This document shows, piece after piece, positions 35,672-43,512 of a DNA stretch of 64,000 bases. Under the pieces are notes generated by a model, which had not been told where the DNA came from, did not search any database, and saw nothing but the letters and a program-made list of their open reading frames with translations. Source of the stretch: Mycolicibacter sinensis (lineage in GTDB: Bacteria; Actinomycetota; Actinomycetes; Mycobacteriales; Mycobacteriaceae); assembly GCF_001667945.1 (NCBI RefSeq), contig NZ_LZJK01000075.1, positions 1 to 64,000 on the forward strand. The letters are read 5' to 3'. Positions within the stretch are counted from its first letter, which is position 1; every line of letters begins with the position of its first letter. A program made the translations under genes and the position numbers.

Positions 35672-36349
35672 TCAGGGCGGGCCTTCGGTGGTCAGCACCA
35701 CGCCCCGATGGGTGATCACCTGCGTCTGGTCGTTGGGCCGGACTCCGCTCACGGCCTCCAGGTAGCCGCACCGCAGCGTGACCCGGATTCCGCCGGGTAG
35801 CCCCGGGATCACAAAGCGCACCGACCGGCCGGGCGCCTCGTGCAGCACCGCCACCGGGGGATAGCGCAGCATGGTGCGCAGGTCGTGGTCGCTGCAGCCC
35901 TCGAAGAGTTGCGCGGTGCGGAGGAGACCGTCGATCGCCCACTCCAGGTTGGCATCGAGGCGACGGATCCGCTCGGCCGACAGCGGCGACGGCGGTGGGG
36001 CCAGTTGGGAACTCAGCGCCGGCGGGTGCCCGGCGTCGTCGGCGATGTCACTCGCCGTGAATCCCCGGGCGTCGCGCAGACAGCGCAACGCGCCGCGATC
36101 GAGCAGCGCCGCAATGGTTTTCGCCGACGCGCCGTGGCGGGCAGCCTGGTGTAACGGGGTAAGCCACTCCGGACCGCCGGGCCGCCCCTGGTTGACGCTG
36201 AGCGCCGGTGTGGCATCTAACAGATCGAACAACGCCGGCCAGTCGCCGGCTTCGGCCGCATCGGCCAGTCGATGCCCGGCCGTGATGGCATCCTTCGGCA
36301 AAAGCGAAGGTTCCAGCACGCCGGGCCAATCTAGGGGTGGTTCGTCCAT
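35672..36349 (-). CDS. ankyrin-repeat protein
   Basis: A 225-residue soluble protein. Residues 25-120 contain about two to three ankyrin-like units: LADAAEAGDWPALFDLLD, WLTPLHQAARHGASAKTIAAL and FTASDIADDAGH. The C-terminal 100 residues form a beta-rich region without a recognised motif. ATG 36349 is chosen since the open frame upstream is Arg-rich antisense-like sequence. The binding partner is unknown. Confidence 0.85.
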   Translation of the reverse strand: MDEPPLDWPGVLEPSLLPKDAITAGHRLADAAEAGDWPALFDLLDATPALSVNQGRPGGPEWLTPLHQAARHGASAKTIAALLDRGALRCLRDARGFTASDIADDAGHPPALSSQLAPPPSPLSAERIRRLDANLEWAIDGLLRTAQLFEGCSDHDLRTMLRYPPVAVLHEAPGRSVRFVIPGLPGGIRVTLRCGYLEAVSGVRPNDQTQVITHRGVVLTTEGPP

Positions 36350-36455
36350 ATCGGTGAACTTAGCGACGGCTGCCGACAAAGCCCGTCGGCGACGTCGAGC
36401 GGCCCGACGCTGTCGGTGGTCGCCGATACCCTGACGCACGCGAAAGGGGATTGCC

Positions 36456-37478
36456 ATGGACTTTACTGCTGCACAGCGTGATCGAGCCTGCGGGGCACTG
36501 CTGGGCACCGCCGCCGGAGACGCCCTGGGCGCCGGCTACGAATTCGATCCCCCGCGCGGCCCGGCCGAGCCGGTCGGCATGATCGGCGGCGGACTCGGCC
36601 CGTTTCAACCCGGCGAGTGGACCGATGACACCGCCATGGCCATTGCGATCGCCGAGGTCGCCGCCACCGGCGCCGACCTGCGCGACGAGGCGGCGCTGGA
36701 TGTCGTGGTCCGGCGCTGGCATGAGTGGTCGACGACCGCCAAAGACGTCGGCGTGCAGACCCGCTCGGTGCTCTCGGCGGCGGCGCGGCGCGGCATCGGT
36801 GCACGAAGCGCGTGGCAGGAGTCCGTGGCGCTGCACGAGCACACCGGCCGCAGCGCCGGCAACGGCTCGCTGATGCGTACCGCGCCGGTGGCGCTGGCCT
36901 ACCTCGATGACGAGGCCGGGCTGGTCGCCGCCGCCCGCGCGGTCAGCGAGCTCACCCACTACGACCCCGATGCCGGGGATGCGTGCGTGCTGTGGTGCAC
37001 CGCGATCCGCCACGGCGTGCTGACCGGAGAGCTCGATGCCCGGATCGGGTTGGGGCACCTCGGCGCCGAGCCTCGTGCGCTGTGGAGCGAGCGTCTCGAC
37101 GAGGCGGAAAACACTGACCCGAGCACTTTTTCATCCAACAACGGGTGGGTGGTCGCCGCCTTGCAGGGCGCGTGGTCGGCAATCAGCGGGGCCGCGGTTC
37201 CCGAGGAGGATCCCGCCGCCAGAGTGTGTCGCGCCGATCACCTGCGGCTGGCGTTGGAGGCCGCGGTGCGCGGCGGCGGCGACACCGACACGGTCGCCGC
37301 GATCGCCGGCGGGCTACTCGGCGCGGTTTACGGGGCGTCGGCGGTGCCGTCGCAGTGGCGGCTGCTGCTCGGCGGCTGGCCGGGCCTGCGGGCGCGCGGC
37401 CTGATCCAGCTGGTGGACCGGATCCTGGCCAAGGGCGCACCCGATGAGTTCGACGACAGCCATCGCGGCTTTCCGTAG
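36456..37478 (+). CDS. ADP-ribosylglycohydrolase family protein
   Basis: A 340-residue DraG-type hydrolase that removes ADP-ribose from proteins or small molecules. The dinuclear-metal motifs are visible: GEWTDDTAMAIA (Thr-Asp-Asp), GRSAGNGSLMRTAPVAL and RGGGDTDTVAAIAGGLLGAVYG. The start is ATG 36456 and a good GAAAGGGGA ribosome-binding site precedes it. Its target is unknown; there is no DraT or ADP-ribosyltransferase in the window except the broken NAD-hydrolysing TNT domain at 12 kb, which is not a transferase. Confidence 0.95.
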   Translation: MDFTAAQRDRACGALLGTAAGDALGAGYEFDPPRGPAEPVGMIGGGLGPFQPGEWTDDTAMAIAIAEVAATGADLRDEAALDVVVRRWHEWSTTAKDVGVQTRSVLSAAARRGIGARSAWQESVALHEHTGRSAGNGSLMRTAPVALAYLDDEAGLVAAARAVSELTHYDPDAGDACVLWCTAIRHGVLTGELDARIGLGHLGAEPRALWSERLDEAENTDPSTFSSNNGWVVAALQGAWSAISGAAVPEEDPAARVCRADHLRLALEAAVRGGGDTDTVAAIAGGLLGAVYGASAVPSQWRLLLGGWPGLRARGLIQLVDRILAKGAPDEFDDSHRGFP

Positions 37479-37508
37479 ACCCGAAGGCAGGGCGCCGGCG
37501 GCGATGAA

Positions 37509-37601
37509 GCATTGGCGGATCTGTCTGCGGCGCTGCGGGATTCGTCACCAGTTGGCTACTTCCGGCAGGTGCTGCGGCGGTTGGCGCCGGGGCAGCGATG
37601 A
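37509..37601 (+). CDS. possible 30-residue peptide or gene remnant
   Basis: After the ADP-ribosylglycohydrolase stop the same frame continues open to TGA 37599-37601 and reads LADLSAALRDSSPVGYFRQVLRRLAPGQR, a plausible amphipathic helix with coding-like codon use. The only in-frame initiators are weak (TTG 37509). Its stop overlaps the next ATG as ATGA, which is a sign of translational coupling. It may be the tail of a once longer gene. Low confidence. Confidence 0.25.
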   Translation, partial: ALADLSAALRDSSPVGYFRQVLRRLAPGQR

Positions 37602-37801
37602 GCGCCGAAAAGGGATGGATCGAGGAGCCGCAACCTCCGCGAGAGTATTACCCGGGCGAAGAGTACAAGCATCACGGAATGGCTGGATGCCCACTGCCAT
37701 CGTCCTACTACCGGGCGCACAACACTCGTGACCGTCGTGCTGTCGAAGAACGCCGCCGCCGGTCGGAGCGGACTCCCGAATTCCCCGAGGAGGCTTCGTG
37801 A
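37598..37801 (+). CDS. small hypothetical protein, 67 residues
   Basis: A short charged protein starting MSAEKGWIEEPQPPREYYPGEEYKHH and ending with an Arg/Glu-rich tail (RRAVEERRRRSERTPEF). No domain, signal or membrane segment is recognised. Support for coding comes from the ATGA overlap at its start and the GTGA overlap at its end with adjacent tiny ORFs, an arrangement hard to explain by chance. No ribosome-binding site is convincing. It could belong to a small mobile or phage-derived unit with the Cys-rich gene downstream. Confidence 0.45.
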   Translation: MSAEKGWIEEPQPPREYYPGEEYKHHGMAGCPLPSSYYRAHNTRDRRAVEERRRRSERTPEFPEEAS

Positions 37802-37899
37802 CTTGGGCTGCCTCCCGACAATGGGGCACTCCCCTCCCCGTACGATCCCTTCTCATGCACGCGCTGTTCCCGGCCGGCGGTCTCCCGCTCATGCCGTAG
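37798..37899 (+). CDS. possible 33-residue leader peptide before a stem-loop
   Basis: GTG 37798 overlaps the preceding stop (GTGA) and reads about 33 codons, VTWAASRQWGTPLPVRSLLM onward, ending at TAG 37897-37899. The stop codon is embedded in the left arm of a long stem-loop (37896-37940). A short ORF that ends inside a hairpin just upstream of a gene is the layout of a translational attenuator, but there is no run of a single regulatory codon. Speculative. Confidence 0.2.
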   Translation: MTWAASRQWGTPLPVRSLLMHALFPAGGLPLMP

Positions 37900-37940
37900 C
37901 CCCCGCCCCGCGGACCAACCGTGGGCTCGGCGGGGGCTAC
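37896..37940. promoter_or_regulatory. long GC-rich stem-loop upstream of the Cys-rich gene
   Basis: A perfect 12-bp stem, GTAGCCCCCGCC (37896-37907) with GGCGGGGGCTAC (37929-37940). The 21-base loop can form an inner stem (CCGCGG with CCGTGG, allowing G-U). It ends 19 bp before the GTG of the next gene. It may be a terminator for the upstream small ORFs or a regulatory leader; the lack of a U-tract leaves both open. Confidence 0.65.
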
Positions 37941-37959
37941 CCCGCCCGAGGAGACCGTC

Positions 37960-38253
37960 GTGTCCCGCACCGATGCCCACAGCCCCTACCGCGTCCGCCT
38001 CGCTCGCCGTGAAGTCCGCGTTTGCGCAGTACATTCCTGCGCCGGTTTCGACTGCGAGCTGCCTGCGCCCGATCCCGGCTGGTCGATCGGCCGTATCGGC
38101 CGCTGCTACTGGGAATTCGTCTACACCGGAACGAACGTGTGCAGCTGCTGGATGTGCCACTGCCATCACCGCCCGGAGCGCCGCCGCTCCGCGGTGCGCA
38201 CCGAGTTGCGTGCCGTCGCCCGCGAGTGGAACGCCGGGGAACGGGAGGAGTGA
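37960..38253 (+). CDS. Cys-rich small protein, probable zinc-binding
   Basis: A 97-residue protein with a strong GAGGAGA ribosome-binding site before GTG 37960. Cys and His are concentrated in the middle: RVCAVHSCAGFDCELP, then RCYWEF and VCSCWMCHCHHRPERRR. This spacing suggests one or two metal sites and an Arg-rich nucleic-acid-binding tail. I do not recognise the family. Similar small proteins accompany actinobacterial integrative elements and phages, and the next gene is recombinase-like, so a mobile-element origin is plausible. Confidence 0.7.
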   Translation: MSRTDAHSPYRVRLARREVRVCAVHSCAGFDCELPAPDPGWSIGRIGRCYWEFVYTGTNVCSCWMCHCHHRPERRRSAVRTELRAVAREWNAGEREE

Positions 38254-38357
38254 GCGGCTACCCCCGGGTAGCCGGCCGGCAGAACTTGTCGGTGGCCGCC
38301 GATACATTCCTTTCACCAGCACTTCCCCACGGGGGCTTGACAAATCGGGAGGTATCG

Positions 38358-39131
38358 ATGCCACACTCCACACCCGTCATTCTGCTCGGAGACCGTGACA
38401 CCGCAGCCCACCGCGCCGACTTGGCCACCGACGCCGGCGAGCGGGGCTACACCATCGTCGACACCTTCGGATTCGACGACGGGGCGGCCGCCCGCGAACA
38501 CGACCTGACCCAGGTCGAGGCCGTCGTCGACGCACTGAGCCGCGCAATCGCCGGCCGGATCGACATCTGGGTGCCATTTCCAGGCCCGGACTTCCTGCGC
38601 GAGCAGCACTTGCGACGGCTCAGCCTGGTGCTGCAGCGCCACGGCCTGAATCTGCTGGTTTACCGGGAGCTTTTCCGGGTGCCCACCGACGGCGGAATCA
38701 GCGAGATCGACCAGGCGCTGCGGCTGGAGGTGCGGGCCGTCGACGAGCTCGACCGTGCGGCGCTGGCGGCGGCCGGGGTCACGAGTCTGAGCCGTGAGAT
38801 CGAGCTGGCGCTGGCCAAGACCGCTGCCACACCGGCGGTGCGGAGACTGCCGGATCGCGGTACTACAGCGGCACACTCGCTGCCCCCGGTGCTGCCGCCA
38901 CCGTCGGTGCCGTGGCCGCAGCGCAAGCGGCTCCTCAAGTTCTACGCGAGCTGGCTGGTGTATGGCTGCGGTGTCACCCAGGCGGCCACCGCGCGGGTGC
39001 TGAACTCGGCGGGGCAGCGCACTCCGACCGGCCGGCACTGGAAGCCGGCTACGGTGTCGAAGCTGCTCACCGGCAAGTACGACGATCCGGGCCGCGCCGG
39101 TGACTTCAGGCCAGATGCAGTAGCTGGGTGA
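38358..39131 (+). CDS. serine-recombinase-like protein lacking the catalytic serine
   Basis: A 257-residue protein, ATG 38358 with a GGGAGGT ribosome-binding site. The C-terminal part (about 195-245), FYASWLVYGCGVTQAATARV then LNSAGQRTPTGRHWKPATVS, matches the recombinase-domain pattern of large serine recombinases (A-R-x-LN-x2-G-x2-TP-x-G-x-W-x3-V). The N-terminal 120 residues resemble a resolvase fold (QVEAVVDALSRAIAGRIDIWV, HLRRLSLVLQRHGLNLLVY). However, the usual R-x-S-T-x-x-Q nucleophile motif reads GDRDTAAHRADL, with no serine. It is probably inactive as a recombinase and may act as a DNA-binding protein. No att site was found. Confidence 0.6.
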   Translation: MPHSTPVILLGDRDTAAHRADLATDAGERGYTIVDTFGFDDGAAAREHDLTQVEAVVDALSRAIAGRIDIWVPFPGPDFLREQHLRRLSLVLQRHGLNLLVYRELFRVPTDGGISEIDQALRLEVRAVDELDRAALAAAGVTSLSREIELALAKTAATPAVRRLPDRGTTAAHSLPPVLPPPSVPWPQRKRLLKFYASWLVYGCGVTQAATARVLNSAGQRTPTGRHWKPATVSKLLTGKYDDPGRAGDFRPDAVAG

Positions 39132-39414
39132 CCACGAAGGTCGGGATGACGGTCAGGGCGACCGTCAGGGGAGTGGCGAGAAGGCCGATGAGGATTCCTC
39201 GGCCAACTTCGCCTTGTTCCCCTGGCATTTCGCGCAGGAACAGCCCCGCCGACCCCAATATGACTGTTGCCACGCCGAAGAAGAACAGCTCGATGATCCA
39301 ATAGGGAAACCACGCCCACGTCGCAGTCTCGACGACCGCGATGGTCACCACCGCGGCGACGAAGCCGTACGGGCCATAGCGGGCCGAGCGCTGCGAGCTC
39401 TGCGGAGTTGTCAT
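39106..39414 (-). CDS. small three-helix membrane protein
   Basis: A 102-residue hydrophobic protein beginning MTTPQSSQRSARYGPYGFVA, with helices at about 18-40, 43-60 and 72-98. It is the third gene of an operon with the DUF4226-like gene: ATGA overlap (39411-39414) with the gene upstream. Its 3' end overlaps the recombinase-like gene by 26 bp on the other strand. No family recognised. Confidence 0.75.
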   Translation of the reverse strand: MTTPQSSQRSARYGPYGFVAAVVTIAVVETATWAWFPYWIIELFFFGVATVILGSAGLFLREMPGEQGEVGRGILIGLLATPLTVALTVIPTFVVTQLLHLA

Positions 39415-39752
39415 CGCACCGCGGCATCCGACGGCAACATCAGGAACAGTGCGTAGGTGGTCGCGCCGATCAAGACCGCCAACCCCGACCCCACAAGACT
39501 GAACCCGAAAGCCCGGCGGCGCACCGACGCCGACGGCGTCAGCGCCACGCCGATCGCCGCCGACACTGCGGTCGTGATAGCCGTGGCGATCAAGACGACC
39601 GCTCGGAAACCCAGATCCGGGCCCAGCAGCCGGTCCGTCAGCAGCGAGGTGACGACGGCCAGCAGCGCCAAGGTCGGCTGGATGGCGACCGGTATCAGCC
39701 AGGTGGCGCGGCGCCACACGTCGAGGTCGCTCTCGCTCCTCTTGGTGGTCAT
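39411..39752 (-). CDS. small membrane protein
   Basis: A 113-residue hydrophobic protein beginning [19 protein letters not shown], with about three helices (17-38, 47-70, 83-105). Coupled by 4-bp overlaps to the DUF4226-like gene upstream (39749-39752) and the other small membrane gene downstream. No recognised family; the operon context suggests a membrane complex for the large first-gene product. Confidence 0.75.
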   Translation of the reverse strand: MTTKRSESDLDVWRRATWLIPVAIQPTLALLAVVTSLLTDRLLGPDLGFRAVVLIATAITTAVSAAIGVALTPSASVRRRAFGFSLVGSGLAVLIGATTYALFLMLPSDAAVR

Positions 39753-40999
39753 GGCAGCGCTCCGTTGCTCTTGTTGAACGGTGACGATGTCGGTACCGAC
39801 GGCGGCGAATACCTCGGCCCGAAATCGGTTGCTGCTTCGGTGTCGAACTGGTCGAAGACGAAACTACCCAGCCCGACCTCGTGATGGAAGGGCAGATTGA
39901 ACAGCGGTCCGGTGCTCCCTCCCGACCGCGCGGGGTCGATCAATACCGTCCGAGCGCCGCCGTTGGGCAGGTCTTGGTAGACCTCCAACGAGGGGTAATC
40001 GGTGCGCGTGCCGTCGACGTGCACGCCGCCCGAGCCCGGGGCGAAGACCAAGTCGCCGTTGACGCTCAACCGGTGGTCGTTGAGAGGTCCGGTTCGGTCG
40101 GTGGTGAAGCTGGGGACGAGTGGGTTGCCGGCATCGTATTTGATCCGTACCGACCCGTCGGGAGCTTGCATGACGCTGCCTTGTGGCGCACCGCATTTCA
40201 CCCGCACCGAGGAGCCATCGGGGCGGAGTTCGACCGACGGGTTCTGGCGCATCACGACGATGCCGTTGTCGAAGTCGATATAGGTGGTGACCTTGGTGTC
40301 CTCGGGATCGAAGCGCGCGTCGGGGCGTCTGCCGTTACCGGCGTCGCGTGAGCTCCGGCCGCCTCTGACCCAGGGTTGCTCAATCCACTGCGACGCCCGC
40401 ACCACTCCCTGCCCGGGCACCGGCTCGATCCGGGCCACGCGGACCTCGGACTCCACACCCTGGAACTTCGGGTCGTAGGTGTGCGAGTCCAGTGCCGCGG
40501 CTGTCGTCCAGTCGGAGGTCGACACCGGATCGCGGCCAAAGACCTCCCGGAAGGCGTCGATCTGATTCTGCCGACGCTCGTCGCCGGAGGCGGGGGACCG
40601 TTTGACGGTGTGGTCGACGGCCTGGATCTCCGGTCGGTGCGGTTTGTCGACTGCATACCCACCGCCGAGTGATCGCAGCAGGGCTGCCTTCTGCGCGCTG
40701 TCGGCGGCGGCGTCGGTGATGACGGTGAGAATGTCGCGGGTCTTGGCGGTCAGGAACCGCTGGAACTGGCGGGCGCCCGCCGGGGTGTCCAACGCCAGCG
40801 CACGCTGATCGGCCAGGACACCGCGGATCTCGGCCTCGATGGCGTCCAACCGCTTTCGGCTGGCCAGCGCCATCCGGTAGGCGTCGTGCAGCGTCGCCGC
40901 AAAGGCCCGGTCGGTGGCCACGGAGGTATGCAGGCGCCGCACCAGCACGGCCTCTCGGGCGCGCGCCGCGTCGGCGTGGGCGCCGGTCTCCGCTGGCAT
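39749..40999 (-). CDS. DUF4226-domain protein with long C-terminal beta-rich region
   Basis: A 416-residue protein. Residues 1-100 match the mycobacterial DUF4226 helical domain: [33 protein letters not shown] and [20 protein letters not shown]. Residues 110-400 are beta-rich with repeated Gly/Asp turns ([20 protein letters not shown]) and end in a Pro/Ser tail, reminiscent of effectors with ESX-type helical N-termini. No signal peptide. ATG 40999. An ESX link is inference from domain style; the role is unknown. Confidence 0.75.
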   Translation of the reverse strand: MPAETGAHADAARAREAVLVRRLHTSVATDRAFAATLHDAYRMALASRKRLDAIEAEIRGVLADQRALALDTPAGARQFQRFLTAKTRDILTVITDAAADSAQKAALLRSLGGGYAVDKPHRPEIQAVDHTVKRSPASGDERRQNQIDAFREVFGRDPVSTSDWTTAAALDSHTYDPKFQGVESEVRVARIEPVPGQGVVRASQWIEQPWVRGGRSSRDAGNGRRPDARFDPEDTKVTTYIDFDNGIVVMRQNPSVELRPDGSSVRVKCGAPQGSVMQAPDGSVRIKYDAGNPLVPSFTTDRTGPLNDHRLSVNGDLVFAPGSGGVHVDGTRTDYPSLEVYQDLPNGGARTVLIDPARSGGSTGPLFNLPFHHEVGLGSFVFDQFDTEAATDFGPRYSPPSVPTSSPFNKSNGALP

Positions 41000-41188
41000 A
41001 TTCGGGAGGTTAACGCAGCGGCGCCCGCGCGGGTATTCACCCCGTGGCGCTCAGTCCTTGACGATTTCCGACATCACACATACCAACTCACCGGGTACAG
41101 ATGTGGCGCATGGGACGGTGAAGGTCGTCGTCGGACCGCCAATTGCGGCCACGACAGCACCAGCCGCGAAACCCGTAGGCTGGCGGAT

Positions 41189-42622
41189 ATGCCGCTCCCG
41201 GACCTGACCGCCGACTTCGCCCGCGACTTTCCGGAGCTCTCGGTGCGCTGGCAGGCCGAGACCCCACCGCAGCCGCAGCTGCTGCTGCTCAACGAGGCGC
41301 TCGCCAGCGACCTGGGCCTGGACCCGCAGTGGCTACGCGGCCCGGACGGTCTCGGTCTGCTGACCGGGACGACGGTTCCCGACAGCGCGACTCCGGTGGC
41401 GCAGGCCTACGCCGGACACCAATTCGGCAACTATGTCCCCCTGCTCGGCGACGGCCGGGCCCTGTTGCTCGGCGAACTCACCGACCGCAACGGCCACCAG
41501 CGCGACCTGACCCTCAAGGGCTCCGGGCGCACGTCGTTCGCCCGGGGTGGCGACGGGCTGGCGGTGGTCGGCCCGATGCTGCGCGAGTACCTGATCAGCG
41601 AGGCCATGCACGCCCTGGGCATCCCCACCACCCGCTCGCTGTCGGTGGTGGCCACCGGCCGGCAGGTGCAGCGCGAGGGACTGCTGCCCGGCGCGGTGCT
41701 GGCCCGGGTCGCGGCCAGCCACCTGCGGGTCGGCACGTTTCAGCTCGTCGCCCAGCAGGCCCGCGCCACCGGCGATCTCACCCTGCTGCGCCGGCTGGCC
41801 GATCACGCCATCGCACGCCATCACCCGGCCGCCGCGCAGGCCGAAAACCCTTACATCGCGCTGTTTGCCGCCGTGGCCGAGGCCCAGGCGTCGCTGGTGG
41901 CGCAGTGGATGCTGGTCGGCTTCGTGCACGGCGTGATGAACACCGACAACACCACGATCTCCGGGGAGACGATCGACTACGGGCCGTGTGCGTTCATGGA
42001 GGCCTACGACCCGGCCACCGTGTTCAGCTCCATCGACCATGCCGGGCGCTACGCCTACGGCAACCAACCCCTGGTCATGCAATGGAATCTGGCCCGGTTC
42101 GCCGAGACCCTGTTGCCGCTGTTCGACGACGACGAAGACCAGGCCCTCAACGTAGCGGTGGAGATCCTGGAAGGGTTCATGCCGCGCTATCACGGATTCT
42201 GGTCGGCTGGGATGCTGGCCAAGTTCGGGCTGTCCAAGAGTATGGAGGCCGCCGGCGTGATCGATCAGGCGCTGGCGCTGATGAGCGAGCACGCCGTCGA
42301 CTACACCTCGTTCTTCCGGGCGCTGAGCGCCGCGGGTCGCGGTGAAGAGTCGTTGCCGGGCAACGTCTTTGGTGACTGGCTGACCCGCTGGCGGGCGTTG
42401 GGCCCCAACGTCGAGGCGATGGACCGGGTCAATCCGATCTACATTCCGCGCAACCACCTGGTGGAGCAGGCGCTGACCGTGGCGATGCGCGGGGATCTTG
42501 CCCCGGTGCAGCAGCTGTTGGAGGTGCTCGCCGAGCCGTGCCGGGAGCGCGACGGCCTTCAGGACTATGCCGCGCCGGCGCCACCGGAGTTCGGTGGGTA
42601 TCGGACGTTCTGCGGGACGTGA
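41189..42622 (+). CDS. selO: SelO/YdiU-family protein adenylyltransferase
   Basis: SelO is a pseudokinase-fold enzyme that transfers AMP to protein Ser/Thr/Tyr (AMPylation) in redox homeostasis. The 477-residue product has [38 protein letters not shown], the [20 protein letters not shown] metal/catalytic segment and a C-terminal YRTFCGT. Length matches bacterial SelO; there is no sign of a selenocysteine codon. ATG 41189 is chosen; the frame open upstream to 40886 crosses the divergent DUF4226 gene start. Confidence 0.95.
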   Translation: MPLPDLTADFARDFPELSVRWQAETPPQPQLLLLNEALASDLGLDPQWLRGPDGLGLLTGTTVPDSATPVAQAYAGHQFGNYVPLLGDGRALLLGELTDRNGHQRDLTLKGSGRTSFARGGDGLAVVGPMLREYLISEAMHALGIPTTRSLSVVATGRQVQREGLLPGAVLARVAASHLRVGTFQLVAQQARATGDLTLLRRLADHAIARHHPAAAQAENPYIALFAAVAEAQASLVAQWMLVGFVHGVMNTDNTTISGETIDYGPCAFMEAYDPATVFSSIDHAGRYAYGNQPLVMQWNLARFAETLLPLFDDDEDQALNVAVEILEGFMPRYHGFWSAGMLAKFGLSKSMEAAGVIDQALALMSEHAVDYTSFFRALSAAGRGEESLPGNVFGDWLTRWRALGPNVEAMDRVNPIYIPRNHLVEQALTVAMRGDLAPVQQLLEVLAEPCRERDGLQDYAAPAPPEFGGYRTFCGT

Positions 42623-42628
42623 CGGCGC

Positions 42629-43477
42629 TCAGCCTGGATTGACCGCGGTGACCACCCAGGTGCGGCCCGGGAACCTCACCACACCGTCGACACGGTGACG
42701 GCGCAGCTCGTCACGCAGCTCCTCGATGACCGCGGCCCAGCCGTCCGTGCCGAGTCGGTCCGGCAGCTCGGCGCGGGCCTGGCGGCCGGTGGAATTGGAC
42801 AGGATCAGGCTCAGGCGCTCCTCGACGCCGTCGCTGCCGTCGATGCCGAAGTCGCAGATCCCGTCGAAGGCCGTCACCGTGACGTCGCTCCAGCCGGCGC
42901 CGGCCAGAATGGCGCGCACCCGCTCGGCGTTGCCGAAGGCCAGCGGACCAGGCGCGTCGGGATCGGGTTTGGCGGGTGGTGTTTCAAGCCGATCGGCCAG
43001 GATGTCGACGCCCGCGGTGAACATCGGGTTGTCGCCTTCCCGCCAGCACACGAACGCCAGCCGGGCGCCCGGCGCCGCTGCGTCGCGGATGTTGGCGAAC
43101 GCAGCCACCGGGTCGTCGAAGAACATCACCCCGAACCGCGAGACGACCCGGTCGAAGGCCTCGCCGGTGGCCGGCCGCAGGGCGAGGGTCTGGGCGTCAC
43201 CGAGCGACACCGTGGCCGTCGGCACCCGACGGCGTGCGGCCTGCACCATCGGCTCGGAGATGTCGACGCCGAACGGGATCGCTCCGAGCGCCGCCGCACG
43301 CTGCAGCAGCGTCCCTGAGCCACAACCGATGTCGAGCACCCGCGCACCGGCGCCGATATCGGCGGCCTGCAGCACCGCGTCAGCGAACGGCGCCAGTACC
43401 GCCTCGAAGATCGCCGCGTTGTCCACCCAGTCGATGCCCTGCGCAGCCCACGCCTGCTGCTGTTCCTCGTTCGCCAT
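42629..43477 (-). CDS. class I SAM-dependent methyltransferase
   Basis: A 282-residue UbiE/COQ5-like methyltransferase: VLDIGCGSGTLLQRAAALG (SAM motif I), GVDISEPMVQAAR, LGDAQTLAL, FDRVVSRFGVMFFDDPVAAF. The C-terminal half is typical of methyltransferases that act on small lipids or aromatics. It starts at ATG 43477, 35 bp after the mmpL stop on the same strand, so it may be the last gene of the SigL-driven mmpL transcript. Substrate unknown; a polyketide product of the adjacent cluster is possible. Confidence 0.9.
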   Translation of the reverse strand: MANEEQQQAWAAQGIDWVDNAAIFEAVLAPFADAVLQAADIGAGARVLDIGCGSGTLLQRAAALGAIPFGVDISEPMVQAARRRVPTATVSLGDAQTLALRPATGEAFDRVVSRFGVMFFDDPVAAFANIRDAAAPGARLAFVCWREGDNPMFTAGVDILADRLETPPAKPDPDAPGPLAFGNAERVRAILAGAGWSDVTVTAFDGICDFGIDGSDGVEERLSLILSNSTGRQARAELPDRLGTDGWAAVIEELRDELRRHRVDGVVRFPGRTWVVTAVNPG

Positions 43478-43512
43478 GACGGTCAGCGTAGGCGCCGCCG
43501 GTGGCGGCGATC

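Noticed and set aside
37444..37731. 95-residue frame overlapping the end of the ADP-ribosylglycohydrolase gene
   Set aside because: It is Arg/Cys/Trp-rich, has no ribosome-binding site and overlaps the better supported 37598-37801 frame.
40886..41188. N-terminal extension of selO by about 100 residues
   Set aside because: It overlaps the divergent DUF4226 gene start and is unlike any SelO N-terminus; ATG 41189 gives the normal length.
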